The notes under the pieces: model-generated
Database searches by the model: none
Seen by the model: only the letters and a program-made list of their open reading frames with translations
Told to the model about the DNA's origin: nothing
Translations under genes and position numbers: made by a program
In this document: piece by piece, positions 47,018-60,283 of the stretch
Layout: every line of letters starts with the position of its first letter
How positions within the stretch are numbered: the stretch's first letter is position 1
Assembly: GCF_028453695.1 (NCBI RefSeq)
Contig: NC_135776.1
Coordinates: 14,826,663-14,890,662 of the forward strand
Source: Augochlora pura
Taxonomy: Eukaryota; Arthropoda; Insecta; Hymenoptera; Halictidae
DNA length: 64,000 bases
Direction of reading: 5' to 3'

Positions 47018-47617
47018 ATTACATTTATGTAGCTAATACATAAATGCATATTGTTTACATCTTAGAATACAATTCTAAACAACTAGGTAGCATACCCGTA
47101 TTATTTTTAATTGATTGTCAGATAATTGTGATAAGGTAAACATTTTGAAATACATGTAAAATGATAAACGATTCAAAACATTGCCTAATAAAAAAAAAAT
47201 GTATTCAAGATAAGTGAGAGCAATTAGAACAAGAGATTATTTAAACACTCTATAAATCTTTGCCAAAGATATAGGTGACTGTTAATAAATGCAAAGGAGG
47301 AGCTACAAAATATTAAGCATTGAATATCATTCCTTAATTTATTTTTATACATAGTTTTTAATTAAATATGCTATTATTTTGTCCGCGTCAAATCATGTAT
47401 TCTCATTTCTTCTGACAGAACTAATTAACTGTACAAGAAAGTTTATGTATCTGTATAAGGTACTCTGTATATGCATTATAAAATTGTTACTTTATCACAA
47501 TTATTTCACAAGAAATTAATGATAGTACGTGTTTGCTATCTTCTTGTTTGAGGAAGTATTTATGTATCGCGATGTTTATCGAACATTAATACAATAATTT
47601 CAATAAATAAAAATCTA

Positions 47618-49472
47618 CTATACTATAGTTTGTGTTGTGCCTAAAATAAGCGAATCTTTTAAATTATGATCTGACACTGTATAATTGGATGTGTTTTTCG
47701 TCTTTCTTAATATACATACTAATTTTTCAAAAATATGAGTCGACCCAAACATAGCCATTACACGTGCTGCGTATTTATATAATTGAGGAAATCTACTCTG
47801 TTGTAGGCTCTTGTAAAAATCTATTAAATCGACCTTATCTATAAATTTTTGTTTTAAGTTTCTATCGCATCTTAGATCAATAAGTTCTAATTGTAAATAA
47901 GATGGTGCTGATTTTATGTCTACAGAAAACGGCAAAGCCACTAAGTCAAAATCTTTTTCTAACGTTGAAACATCTTTAAACCTTAAGGTAAATTCCTTAT
48001 TAAGATTTTTCAAAACATCTACATATTTATCAAAATTAACCTTAGGACTCACTAATACTAGTTTTGTAAAATGTTCCATAGTTTTTGTTCGTAATTGCTC
48101 TATCCACAATTCTAATTTCATTTTAAATGCTTGTATTAAATCAAATAAATCTATAATTGTTTTTCTTTCCTCCTGCAAGGATACATTCAGAGCATTCAGG
48201 TGATCAATAATGTCACACATAAAAGCTAAATCAGCAATCCAATAATCACTTTGAAGCTCTGGTACAGGATCACCTACCATATTCATAAGTAAATCAATTT
48301 CAGTGAGGAGGTTGTAATATTTATGTAATATTTTCCCACAGCTGAGCCACTTAATATTATTGTGATATGGTAGCTCAATATATTCAGCTTCAAGTTCCTC
48401 CAAAAATGATCTAAATTGTGAATTTTGGAGACCATACGTTTGTATAGCATTTGTTGTTTTTACAACAACAGATACAACATTATCAAACTGTATACACTTT
48501 GCACACAAATGTTGTACGTGAATTATAGAATGTATAGTAACTACTATTTGAGGAACTGCTAGATTTTGTAATTTTAATTGTAGACAATCAATAAACTCAG
48601 TATTAATGTCTACTATGGATGGTGTACCATTGGTGGCAACTGCAACAAGTTTACACCAGTCTAAATTGTTATACTTAATTGATTCTTCTATGCAGGAAAG
48701 AATGTCTTCCCCTTTTGCATCATCCTTTACAAAAAAAATGTCTAGTAGTTCCTCTGTAAGTGTAAATGTGTCGTCAATCCCTCGAATAAAAACAGCTAAT
48801 TGTGAAGCACCAGATGTATCAGTCAACTTATCAAAAGCTAAAGAAAACACAACAAATTTTTTGGCAATTACATTCAATTGTTGCGATGCATTGGTAGCCA
48901 TTTCATGAATACACTGTTGAATTGTTTGACGGGATAGATTGACCCCTTCAAATTTGTGAACTTCGTCTGGACATAGTTGTTCAGCACTAGCTAACAAACA
49001 TGTCTTAATAAATTCTCCATCTGAGAATGGACGAACATTTCTTGCTATTTCCAAGGCAATCCTATAACTTGTTTGAATTATTGGTTCTGTATTACCATAT
49101 TTGCTCTCCTACAATTAAAATATTATCATATAACAATGAAACTTTTAAGTGTTCCTTGTATATAATTGAAGACTGTAACATTATTGTTATAATTCTTACC
49201 TCTTCAAGCATATCAGTGTCAATATCTGTTAATTTATACTTTAGCCTTTCGAGTTTTGCAATTCGTTCCTCTGGAGTGTAATGTGCAAAAGCTTTCGCAT
49301 GGAATGAATTATAGTGTCGTTGAAGATTGTATTTCTTGAACTGATTTGTTGACTTATGACAGAGGAGACACTTCGCCGCTCCTTCGCGTTCAACAAAAAA
49401 ATATGCTTCTTCCCATGACGGATTAAAATAAACAGTAGAAGACACGGTGTGACGTTTTATTGTGGATGCCAT
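47618..49472 (-). CDS. BED-finger hAT-transposase-derived protein (ZBED5/GTF2IRD2-like)
   Basis: A two-exon gene: exon 1 49472-49200 (91 codons, phase 0), intron with GTAAG...TTGTAG ends, exon 2 49108-47618. The product is 587 aa, near the usual length of the ZBED5/FAM200 group. Residues 1-91 carry a BED-type zinc finger (C35, C38, H53, H58). The rest follows the hAT transposase fold: SLAFDKLTDTSGASQLAVFI near 180-200 holds the first catalytic-type Asp (D184). The place of the second Asp reads VATNGTPSI, with Asn251. KWLSCGKIL at 345 corresponds to the usual RWLS-G motif. The C-terminus YKYAARVMAMFGSTHIFEKL matches the hAT dimerisation region. The long intact frame with altered catalytic-type motifs and no visible terminal repeats suggests a decayed or domesticated copy. 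Function is unknown; DNA binding through the BED finger is likely. Confidence 0.85.
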
Positions 49473-52400
49473 AACTATACAATTAACGATTATTCCGTAA
49501 TCTGGATGAAAAAGAACACTTTAAAATACATGTTGATAATTAAAATATAAAATTACCCTCGAAATTCGAGCGCGTGCGCGCACGGGAACACGTCAGATAA
49601 AACTGTCAACATATGTATAAGTACGTAACATACCGAGAAGACAATACTCTCTGAATATTACATGCGCATAGCACAGAGGATCAGAGAAGAGGATCCTTTA
49701 TGTATACGTTGGGCACTGTACTATGTTCTTGCGTATATACATAACGTACCGTATTATAGTCAATATAGCATGTAATATCATGTAATATGTAAATACACCG
49801 TACTCTTGCACGTTATTGGGCCACAATTTACCAAACAGTCGAGCTCGAAAATTCGAGAGTGAAGGCAGAAATTGCTTTGTTCTTACTGGCTGACGATTTA
49901 CTGATGAAACCAGTGTAGCCATAAAACAGAATGAGAATAACGGACTTGGGAACAGGCCTTCCAGGCGAGAGGCACCTCTTGGAATAAGCGAGAGTGAGGA
50001 AGCTAGATTGGGAAGTAGCACAAGTGAATAGGGGATAGAGATCGTTCTCACTCTCATTACATACCTATCTCGATCCATCACTCTCACTCATTTTAAGAAG
50101 CGTCTCTCGTCTAGAAGGCCTATTTAAAAAATACAGTATGTATAAATTTTTGGTATACATATAAGTATTCTCTATGTCCGTGGAATACATCATGAATACA
50201 TTTACTAAATGTTTCTTTTTGTTACACGCTTATGAAGGCGCACAGTGGAATGAAACATGCCAATATTTATTTGGATATCATCGGCCTTGCCACTAAGGAG
50301 ACTAAGAAGTTAGACTTTGGGCAGTTTTGAACAAAACTTGAAATCATTAGTTGAATTATAATGATAGTATTGAATGCAATAGATCATTAGTATCATTATT
50401 TAAACTTGGAAAAAGACCGGAATTTTGTAACAATTGGTAAAGAATATAAAATTCATGTCTTTATGTTTTCTTATGCTACAATCATTTATTAATGATTTAA
50501 TGAAGCCATAGTGTAAGGAGAACATTTTTGTTAATATAATGTTATTGAAAAAAGTTTACTATTTATGCCACGATTTAAAGTTAAAGTATACTATATTAAA
50601 TTGATCCCATGATTAAGTACCCAGATAAGGGTCATAAAATCAATGGCGAACCGAATGCACGTGTGTTTTAACAATAAGAGAAAATAAACAAAAATAAAGG
50701 TAAATGATTAGGCGATCGCAGAATACAAAGGGAATGGTCGTATGAATATTAAGTATCCAGATATTGATATAAGCTTGAAAACGCTTTAAAAATAGTCATT
50801 ATCTTCACATAAATCTGTATAAATTGTATTATTTGAACAATTTATACACTGTGTATACAAATATAAATAGGTTTATGAATCTATAAAACTTTATTTTTGT
50901 TGTAATTTATTTTCAGCGAGTTCCGAGCACATGAGCAATTAATCAAATACTCAAGTAATTATAATTTTATTGGTTAATATAAACGTTTAGAGAAAAACTA
51001 TAATTCGATCAAAACACACGTCCGCACCACATGGCCGAATGTCCGCAACAGACAGAGCACACTCAACGGAATCAACAAAGGAAGGTCGCACACGATCGTG
51101 CCCATCGCGCGCATATACAAAATACGATCGCGCATTGACTCTCGGATCATATTGATTTCTCACAATTTTTTTATATTTATAATAAATTTTATACATAAAA
51201 TTATTAAGAGTAAAATTCACCACCAGATTTTTACACATAAAGTTATAAAATAATAATTGTTTCACAATTTTGTGTTGTCTTTAGTAATTTTTCGTACTGG
51301 TTCCTTAAAAATATCAATATTGCTTTATGAAAGATATTTAAAGTGCAATGTGTTATAATGCTGAAATAATAATTTTATAATTTACATTAATAGAGAAATT
51401 ATAGTCCTGGAAAAATATTTATAATACTGCAATAATTTTCATCATAAAGATACTGACTTAATAAGAATAGTCATTTATAGCAACTCATAGTCACAGACAT
51501 GGAAGTATTATCACTTCAGCAGTGCGGTTTCGGACACTACTGCGTTAATTTGTCAACTAGCTCTCTATAAAAATTTATTTCGTTCTCCTTATAACTTTTT
51601 CATTGTACAAACGTATTATTAATTACATTCTGTAAAAATGCGTTGAAGGGACCAACCTCTCATATCCTTGACTTTTATATATGTATTGTTAAGATAATTC
51701 TGCTAAATGACCTCCACATAGTATTTTCTACTCTAATTATAGCAAAAGCATAATTTAGATGTTAAGTGAATATAAGTATAATTTCACTAATCTAAGCCCA
51801 GCCGAGTATCGAGATAATAAGTTCTACTTATAAATATTATTTTGTTAATAACATTTTAAAAAACAGCAAAAGTCGGCTAAATCTTTCTGGTGGTCATCTA
51901 GAAGTGTGTTCTTGACAACATACATATGTGAAGGTCGTGATCAGTGAATGTACGTCGATTCCTTAAACAGCACTTTTATCAAATACGTACATAGATTTTC
52001 ATGTATTACGAGACAATGTAATAGTGTAAAAACATATCGGAATTTCCTAAACAAATTTGTAAGTGCCAATGTTATTCTTTCTTATATCGAACCAGTTTTG
52101 AGAAATAATAAAAACTTACCTACTTACAACACACTGATGTAACTTCGTTTATTATCGTTATAATAACTAACAATAAGAAAGTTTACATAGCCACTTAAGT
52201 ATTTATGTACTATTACAGGATTGAATAAACCAAGTGACTCTGCAGTTCAAAGGAGTCTCACAAGTCGCACATCTGTGATTACAAGTCATTAATTTCAAAT
52301 TACATGAAACAGTTGATTTAAAGCTTGTTTTCATTTAGAATTTTCTTTTTTAATTATATTTTAACTGTTCCTTGTAATTAAATATGTAATAATTTTGTAT

Positions 52401-53560
52401 CTGCTTATTTTGAGATCATTAATATATGTAAGTTAATTACTTAGCCTTTGTGTAAAGTGCATAAAGAAATAAAAATTTTATTTAAGAACTTAAAAATATG
52501 ATATTTTCTTATACTGTTCATTAATAAAATACGTATAAAACTATTAGTGTAAATATTAAAATTGAAATTTTGTCGTATTAATATATATATAATTGTGTTG
52601 CATATTGTGAATGCATATGCATTATTAAAACTATGCCCAATTTTTGTGTCACTACCATATGTACACATACTTTATAATTACAATAGTTACTGTTTTCTCA
52701 ACAAATCAATTACACTTAATAATAACTTAATCTTAAGAATTATCAGACAATATATATTGAATTACTGTAAAAAGTATATGAAAAAATTATATTTAATAAC
52801 CATTACAAAACTGCTTAAACGCATTTGTTTTGCTACTGTTTATATCTTATTCAAGAATGAAAATCGTTTTATTATGAATTTGTGAGAAATTAGCACTCAA
52901 GTTCTACTTAGATTTATCACTTGATCTTATGCATTGTTACCAAACATATTCCATGACACCAATGCGCTGATATTTGATCTGATTAGAAGTTATCACAAGA
53001 AAAACAACCCTACATGTTTCTTAACATTGTTTTTCAAACATTAGCTAAGTGAAAGCTTTTAATGTCCCCGGTATACAATCATATACATAAAGCTATTATT
53101 CCAATAAGTTTTTAAAGATAATGGTCTAAACATAAGTTTAACTTTATTTAGTTAAGAGAATAAATTAATAATATATGTGCGCAGTTGACCTTAAATTATT
53201 CACATTTCTGCAGTTTCGGTACTTTTTTGTAAATGTAATTCTATATTACTTAACACAGAGGAACTCTTTTGTATGAAATATGAATAGCATTTATGCGGAT
53301 TATGTTAGAAAAAGATGGTTACCGGTTACGGGAACTACTTACTAATTACTAACACAACAGTTTTATGTTGAAAATATGAATATTATATTAAATACCTTGA
53401 ATATTTCACGAAAAAAATCTAATATGAAAACTACTGCATATAAATATATACGAAAAAATTGATATCGTTAATAACATCAAATATGTCCCTATCAGTGGTT
53501 AAGCATGATAATGTTAACTGTATGGAATGTTAAAAAAGGAGTAACATATTTTAAATTCGA
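49473..53560. other. AT-rich intergenic block
   Basis: The first 600 bp upstream of the hAT-derived gene are GC-richer and could hold its promoter or leader. A 129-codon minus-strand frame there (49698-50087) has no family resemblance. The remainder is AT-rich without an exon I can support. Confidence 0.45.
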
Positions 53561-53570
53561 ATAAATATAG

Positions 53571-53635
53571 CAGTGGGGTGGTGACGCAAGCGCAAAGCCT
53601 CTATTTGAGGTTCAAAATTGTAATGTTTTCCCAGC
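53571..53635. repeat. CAGTGG element end, second copy
   Basis: CAGTGGGGTGGTGACGC, AAAGCCTCTATTTGAGGTTC and AAAATTGTAATG align with the left part of the element at 29610-29689. No matching right terminus is seen nearby. It leads directly into the open frame at 53623. Confidence 0.45.
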
Positions 53636-53844
53636 AGGTCTTAACAATAAGACAACGGATCTATTTTCTACGGACTTTTTTTAAAGAAAAAACAGAAACA
53701 AAAGACCACGTTTGGGAGCACATTGAAAATGCATCAACCGCTATTTTTGCGTTAGAAGGCATATTAAAAAGAGTTCGACGAAAGGACCCCTACATTCTTG
53801 ATAAAAGAACAAATCTTGAACGTTTATTCTATGAGAGCAATTAA
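53623..53844 (+). CDS. Unassigned 73-codon open frame
   Basis: From ATG at 53623 the product begins MFSQQVLTIRQRIYFLRTFF and ends IFALEGILKRVRRKDPYILD then KRTNLERLFYESN. It is basic with amphipathic helices. The GC content is higher than the surroundings. The possible acceptor TTTTCCCAG just after the start hints that it might instead be a terminal exon. It is not recognised; it may be a small gene, or cargo or remnant of the transposon whose end precedes it. Confidence 0.3.
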   Translation: MFSQQVLTIRQRIYFLRTFFKEKTETKDHVWEHIENASTAIFALEGILKRVRRKDPYILDKRTNLERLFYESN

Positions 53845-54579
53845 TAAAGCTCATTAAACACTTATAATTTTTCTATAAAACAATAGGAGTGTCTCCTAAT
53901 TGATACGAAGGCAAAACATCTTGCGAAATTGGAACCACAGTCCTCCCCGTAAAATGCGGAAGTTAAGAACATCGACTAAAAATCTAAAGTACATTTTAAT
54001 TTTTCGAATGTATGTGCATACATAATTTATATGTACATGTGTATACATATATACATATTATGTAATTATATTATTTACACATTTATTATATTACATTATA
54101 TTATATTTATGTTATTTGTACAGAATGTTTCAAAAGATGTAGCACCTTTTAAAGGGCGATTTTTCTAACTTAGTATGTATCTAGCTGCACGAATCGATAG
54201 AATGAAGGTACGAAATTATTGAAGAAAACGATCTATGTATGATTAAATCCGCACTATTCGAGGGAACACTGTACATCATGGAAAATCGTACTCTTCAACG
54301 CCAAAAGTTGTTGAAAATTATCTTTCATTGAAAATGTTGACTTCTATGCAATGGCAAGGACATTCAAGTTTTGTAAGAAGCGGTATCTTATTAAAACTGT
54401 AAAAAAGATTCAAAGCAAACAATATTAAGTTACTCCATTTATACGTAGAATAATTGAAGTTATTGCAGTTTAATATCGTCATCAGAGCTACTATGCTATA
54501 GTTCATTATAAATAATATTTTTTTGTTACTATCCGAAGATTTGTTCTTATTGTTTTAGAGTTGCCTGTATTTGTACAAA

Positions 54580-55110
54580 GTATATCATAACTTATAATGA
54601 GATGCAGGGAACAAACTAAAAAAAAGAAGAAAGGAGCTAAAATAATAGAACAGATTGAAACAGTACCAAGGAAGATAGAGTCTTTGTTTGAGGATATAAT
54701 CTTTATATCATGTAATCCAAATCCAAAGAAGAAGATTGTTAAGAATAGGTAGAAATAAAACAAGTATTATTGGTTACAAAAAGTATTTAAAAACCATGAA
54801 CGAAAACTCACCATACAGAACCACCAAATACTTGCAAGTTGAGAGTGATGATGAGGATGATGAAAACTGATGTTGAAACCAGTGAGCTCTAAAACGACTT
54901 ATGAAGATCCAGGATAAAGAAGCCCCAGGATACCGAAAACAATCAAGCCATCAAAATCAGGCAGTAATATTGTCTATCTTAACATGCTTTTAAAATTAAA
55001 AAGAGACTCGGGATGATCCTGAAATGAAATCATCATATAATGACGAAGTGATGCAGGAAACGTATAGATATTTACGCCGAGAATAACAGGGTAGTATGCG
55101 TCAGCAAGAT
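54580..55110 (+). pseudogene. Possible decayed coding remnant
   Basis: Short plus-strand stretches read like broken coding sequence: a lysine-rich piece (KKKKKGAKIIEQIETVPRKI then ESLFEDIIF), an acidic piece (YLQVESDDEDDEN then stop), and PKTIKPSKSGSNIVYLNMLL. Stops and frame changes separate them. No parent family is recognised. It could be a degraded retrocopy or mobile-element protein; evidence is weak. Confidence 0.25.
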
Positions 55111-57843
55111 ATTTCTATAATATAGAAATGTATTCACAATGTAGTATCAATGTATTCTAGTTTACAGAAAATAAATTGATCAATGTATATGGTTTGTAAA
55201 ATATTATATAATTTTTCTATAAGCTGCTATAAAATATTTATAAATGTATTGATAATCTTTTCTAACTATTTCAACTTTTTCATTGTTATACATTTTATTC
55301 ATGTTTGCAGAAAAAATGTGTTACTAAATTCCTGTAAAGAACCACATACAAAATACTCATTCAATTATCCATGACCAATAAATAATTTTTGTATCTACTC
55401 ATCTTTCAAAACTACATCTTTGGATTTAGTCCATATTGGCACCATGTTAAATCAGGAAGAAATCTAAATTATAATATCAAAACTCCTGAAAGAGATCATA
55501 TACACCAGTATACACTCAAATATGTAAGTACAACGTGTTGATAACTAAATATCCTGTTTTAGCATGTAGCATTTTAGTTAGTTGATCTTCCTCTACATTT
55601 TAATTTAAAAAATGTATACATCTTAAGTGTCCAATATATTCAGGTATTCATAATACAATGTATTTCCTACTGTCTTATGATGTTAACTACTACAAAAATA
55701 AATCATCTAAGTACTGGATTTGTTCTTGTTACCAAAAGGCAGAAAATATTGATATCTCTGCATCCTGTGTAAAAGATTTTCCTTCCTCATTGTAACATAT
55801 GTTGTGGCAGGGTAAATAAATAAAGTAGACCCAACTGAGCAATCAACACAGTGCATTAACTGTTGCTTCTCAAAGTTGGTACAATGTAAAAAATACTATT
55901 CAGAGAAATAATAGCAAGTTATCACAGCTATTACAAACTTGCTCCTTGCAAACCACACAATGAAAAAAAACAATGTAAAAGTATAAAGTCAGCAGAAACA
56001 TTTTTCTCACATTTAAGAATAACAAATTTCCAAATGATGAAAAGGAGGGCAACTAACACGTATAAAAATTCAACCAAGATGACATACACAATATTCTCGA
56101 ACGCAACTAGAACGAAAACCTAGTCCCAACATAATGTATAATCCCATCACCCCAAATTGTAACCCTTGGAGTACCAACAACTTATTGACAAGAGCATGCT
56201 ATAATATAGCTTAAATAGTTTGAAAGCAATTATGTCAAACTAATCTTAGATTAACATACATGAGTATTATGAGAAGAACTTGGTTTATCACATTCGTGGA
56301 TCAGTAAGCCAAAATATAAATTTTAAAAACTACAAAAAATGCCTAGTCAAGTACCTATTTAAACTTGGTCTAGATGTGTGCTATACAGAAGCATTAATAC
56401 CATATATCTGGCATATTATATCTCACATAATAACCTTATACTAAGGCCCACTCTCTCTCAATCAAGTACAATAAAATTTTAACTAAAGCACACTATTAGA
56501 AATTAATGCTAATATGTACAGCCAAAGCAAGTACAGTAATTAATCGATTGAATACTTTAGTAAAGTATTTTGCACATGGTCCTTTCATAACACTGATTAC
56601 TTCATTCAACAATTTTTCTAATTAATAATGTTTGTATGGAAGTTAAAGCAATAACCTGCCCCCCCCCCCCCAAAAAAAGCAATTCTTCACTTTCTAAAAG
56701 CAGCAACTATGCAATAATTTAGTTTTTATTCTGTAATAATTACCAGAAGTAGTTTTGATTGATACTAGAACTTAAATTTGCAAGTTCCTCTGTGTAAGTA
56801 ACATTTAACACTCTTTCGAATTATTTTATATTTGTTTCAATATTTTATTTTTCACAAATAAAGTAACAAAATGATATTAAATTATGTTTAAGCAGATTGG
56901 TAAATATTTAAAAATTCATTTAATTTATCATTCAATTTATTTCTAAATCAAGGCTATGTGAAGTTAAAAATATATTTGTATAAACAAAAATCAGTAGATA
57001 ATAAGTTCTTTGTTCATACACTAGATATTATATATCACTAATTTTAACAAATAGTTTTCTAGTGTTTTCGAAAGACATGGCACTATATACATATGTCTGA
57101 ACAACTTTATGCTATTTGAAATGTTTACCAGGAAATTTTAATAATACTTACTCTTGTTTCTAAATATTTTAAGACTTCAAATTCTAGATATTAAAAAAGT
57201 AATAATAAATAGGAACATAATTAAATAAACCATACGTCCATTTAAAACAATATGATAAACTACAATCACAAATTATTAAATTTGTTTCACAGTAGTGACT
57301 TTACACCATTGTCAAAAAAGTTACACCATATATTTTAATCTGACGAGATGCAGCTCGTTAGATAAATTTCCGAAGAATTTCTATATAATACGAGATCTAT
57401 TTTTTTACATTTGTTTCATTTTTTACATTTGTTCTTTTTCTCAACAATAGTTTCAAAAAGTGTAAGAAATGTTAATGTACTAGGAATCATGTACATTCAC
57501 ATACACTGTATCATAAAATTTAGATTATAGAAATTCTGCTTTCTAATTTCTCTACTAAATATACAAAAATGTTGAATTTGCAACATTGCAAATAAAATTC
57601 ATTTAATAGAATTATATTGTGTACCTTTGATTTTTACAAATTTATTAATTAATTTTTAATTAATAATTTCATTGAGACTGGTACTTTGTAATGCCAATAT
57701 TAAAATACCAACATGAAATAATAAGGAAAACTTACAGAAAGATTGATTACGTCCTCATTGTTAGAAAAATTTAAATAATTTTGTTTGGAATTTAAATGAA
57801 AGTTAATAATACCTTATCACAATGAAAATTGAAAACGTCAATA
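55111..57843. other. AT-rich 3' flank of DCUN1D3
   Basis: No coding frame is supported. It includes a poly-C tract near 56659-56669. As sequence downstream of the minus-strand DCUN1D3 stop codon, part of it is likely 3' UTR. Several TTTATT words (AATAAA on the minus strand), for example near 57648, could serve as poly(A) signals, but none is clearly the one used. Confidence 0.4.
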
Positions 57844-59419
57844 TTAAGCTTTATCAATAGAAACATCTTTTATGATATCATCTTTACTGATATTTTGATT
57901 CATTTGATCATTTTCATATTCCACAAAATCATCAAACAAACTTGGCCATGCTTCCGCATCATCATAGGCACCAAGATCATCACCAATGCTTTCAGCAAAA
58001 TTCAAAAACATATTCCATGTATCTCTGGGTATGCCTCTAACATGATGGCACTCAAGAAATTTCAACCATCTGGATAAAAGTGGCGGTTCACGTAATGTAA
58101 AGACAAGCTTCCATAGAACAATTGCCATGTCAGCTGGTAATATTCTCTGACCAGAATTAATGTCTAAACCAAATCGGAACGTAAATCGATAGAGATCTTT
58201 GAATAAATCACTATTTACTGACAAGTCTTGAACAATTTCTGGTAGTCTTGCTTGTATACTACGTATACTGTCTACTTTCATTGCTTTTAAACCTGTCACA
58301 AATTCTTGACGTGTAAATTGGCACATTTGTTCAGCATTTAGTTTCCAAGCAAGCACAAGTACTTGAAACTCATCCGGCGACAGTTGTAAATCATTGCAAA
58401 GTCTTTCTATTCCATCTGCTAGAATTACATCTTCATGTGGATCCTATCAATCAAATTTGCAAAACAAAAATTATTTTCCGAATAAGAATTTTTGATTTAA
58501 ATTGTAAATTTAGTATCAGATATGCAATGAATACAATAGCTGAGTCAAATTCTGACAACCAAGATAATAAAACAAAAATTAATAAAACGAACTAAAAATT
58601 TCAATTTCAAATTTACCTTATATTGGTCAAATAAAGCATTTAACTTATTCTCCGATTCTCTTTGCTGTTTTGATTCACTTGTCACATTTTGCCCAGACGA
58701 TTGTCCAGATTTACTCAGTGGTGGTAAACGTGTATAAAATCCTCTCGACAAACGTAAATTATTTTGTACACTAGGCACAGACCCACAGTTATCAGACCCT
58801 ACATTATTGAATGTTGATAACGTAGTGATTGATTTTCTGTTTCCATTTATATGTGGTTCAGGTACCAAAGGCCCAGATTGTTGGCAAGAATTTGGGAACA
58901 AGCCCCTAAGTTCCATTGTTTCTACAACCACATCAACTATAATCACTTCTATGTAAAGATAACTTCTGTATAAATACAAACTAATTTTCATAGAATATTT
59001 TGTTAATGTGGTAGGTAATGAAATTAACAGTATAATTAAAACCAGAACATGTTCTTTCTTAATAATGAAACTATAGTAGTAAAATAATAATAGTAAACTT
59101 GATAGTAATATTATATAAATCTTAGAACTGTTATACCAATATATGTCACTTTTATATGTGTATTATTAACATTCATCATAACATCTTCAAATGAATCTCA
59201 AGAAAAAATATATTTTCTATCATTAAAACATTGAACTTGTTAAAAAATTATAAGAAAATATAAAAAACATAAAACTCATTGAAAATATGGTTAATTCGTT
59301 ACAAATAAATATTAACAAAAGTTATTTTATTAATTACCGTCTTTTTGTTCCAATGACAAAGATTGATCAGTGGTGGCTGGTGGAAAAGGCACCTTAAAGC
59401 ATGAAAAACAGTTTCCCAT
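57844..59419 (-). CDS. DCUN1D3: DCN1-like protein 3 (cullin neddylation cofactor)
   Basis: Rebuilt from three coding exons: 59419-59338 (27 codons plus 1 nt), 58921-58617, and 58443-57844, all with GT-AG introns and matching phases (1, then 0). The product is 328 aa (the human protein is 304). The N-terminus MGNCFSCFK has Gly2 for myristoylation and Cys4/Cys7 for palmitoylation, as in vertebrate DCUN1D3 (MGQC), so membrane tethering is expected. A divergent linker (about 30-115) precedes the DCUN1/PONY domain (about 117-310). It includes DGIERLCNDLQLSPDEFQVL, VLAWKLNAEQMCQFTRQEF, FKDLYRFTFRFGLD, RDTWNMFLNFAESIGDDL and AWPSLFDDFVEYE, the last two forming the cullin-binding pocket. DCUN1D3-type proteins bind cullins and the NEDD8 E2 and can recruit cullin to membranes. 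The gene lies head to head with ASCC3. Confidence 0.95.
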
Positions 59420-60283
59420 TGATGCTGTCCGTACTTAACATCAAAGGCAAGTATGTTACGCATCAGTAGTTCAGTCTTACATTGGCAGTCTTGATCAAAA
59501 TCTAGACAGTAAAATATTTGTTTATTGGGTAAAATACTTTTATACACCTGCATTATATAATAATTAGTGCTAGTAGCTCTGAGGTCATATACAATATTTA
59601 CAATATTATTATTTTGAAAAATTGGTATTGAATACATTTACCAAGCAAGTGTACCACTGTTCACTTTTCTAATCATTAATGTTCATACTTTTATTTATAC
59701 CTATAATCATAATAAATTTATCTAAAATTTCAATTCATTGTAGATTTTATTTTATTTTATAAAATAGTAGTCTTTCAAAGGTAATAAACAAAACCTAAAA
59801 ACATTGTTTTACAAGTATCCTTATAAACAATGCGAAAACATGTAAATACTGTTACATCAATTAAGAACTAAAATATAAGAAATATAACAAGATTTCAAAA
59901 GGGAAGAGAAAGCTACACTTTAGAAGTAACATTTACAAAGTAATTTGTATTAGCAAAAACTGTAACAAACACCTGTTGAAGAACATTAATATGTGATTAA
60001 AAGTACACAAAATTAAATAAAAAATATAGAAATAATGGCACTGATGTCATGAAGTTAAGTACTTCATACAGTATAGATGCGTGAATAGATAAAAAACAAA
60101 GAGTTTCAAGCAAAGGTTTTCAAAGAGTTCAAGGTGTCATCGGAAATGATAAACATGCAATAGATAAAGATATATATTAAATGGATTCTTTACCTTATTG
60201 TTAAGGAGGATTTTCGGTCTACCTGGGTCACGATAACCCCAGTAAGGACCCCCCGCAAAATATCTCGCTGTGACCACATTCAT
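58847..60283 (-). other. Spliced 124-codon upstream/overlapping ORF in the DCUN1D3 leader
   Basis: ATG at 60283 opens MNVVTARYFAGGPYWGYRDP and continues to a donor at 60194 (AAG|GTAAAG, 30 codons). Joining in phase 0 to 59547-59338 adds 70 codons (VYKSILPNKQIFYCLDFDQD ... GQHQWETVFHALR ...). It overlaps the DCUN1D3 start in another frame, and 24 codons in the next exon precede a TAA. It is seen only by joining three plausible exons. Whether it is translated, and whether the first exon is used, is inference. An upstream in-frame stop precedes the ATG. Confidence 0.4.
59420..59547 (-). other. DCUN1D3: DCUN1D3 5' UTR, second leader segment
   Basis: Upstream of the MGNC start the exon extends to an acceptor (TTATATAATGCAG before 59547). 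It is therefore probably spliced to the leader exon ending at 60194. It contains a frame open in phase with that exon; see the overlapping ORF entry. Confidence 0.6.

Noticed and set aside
59299..59637. A minus-strand 112-codon frame taken at first as its own gene
   Set aside because: The exon it overlaps carries the MGNCFSCFK start of DCUN1D3 in another frame. The frame is now treated as part of the overlapping leader ORF, not an independent gene model.
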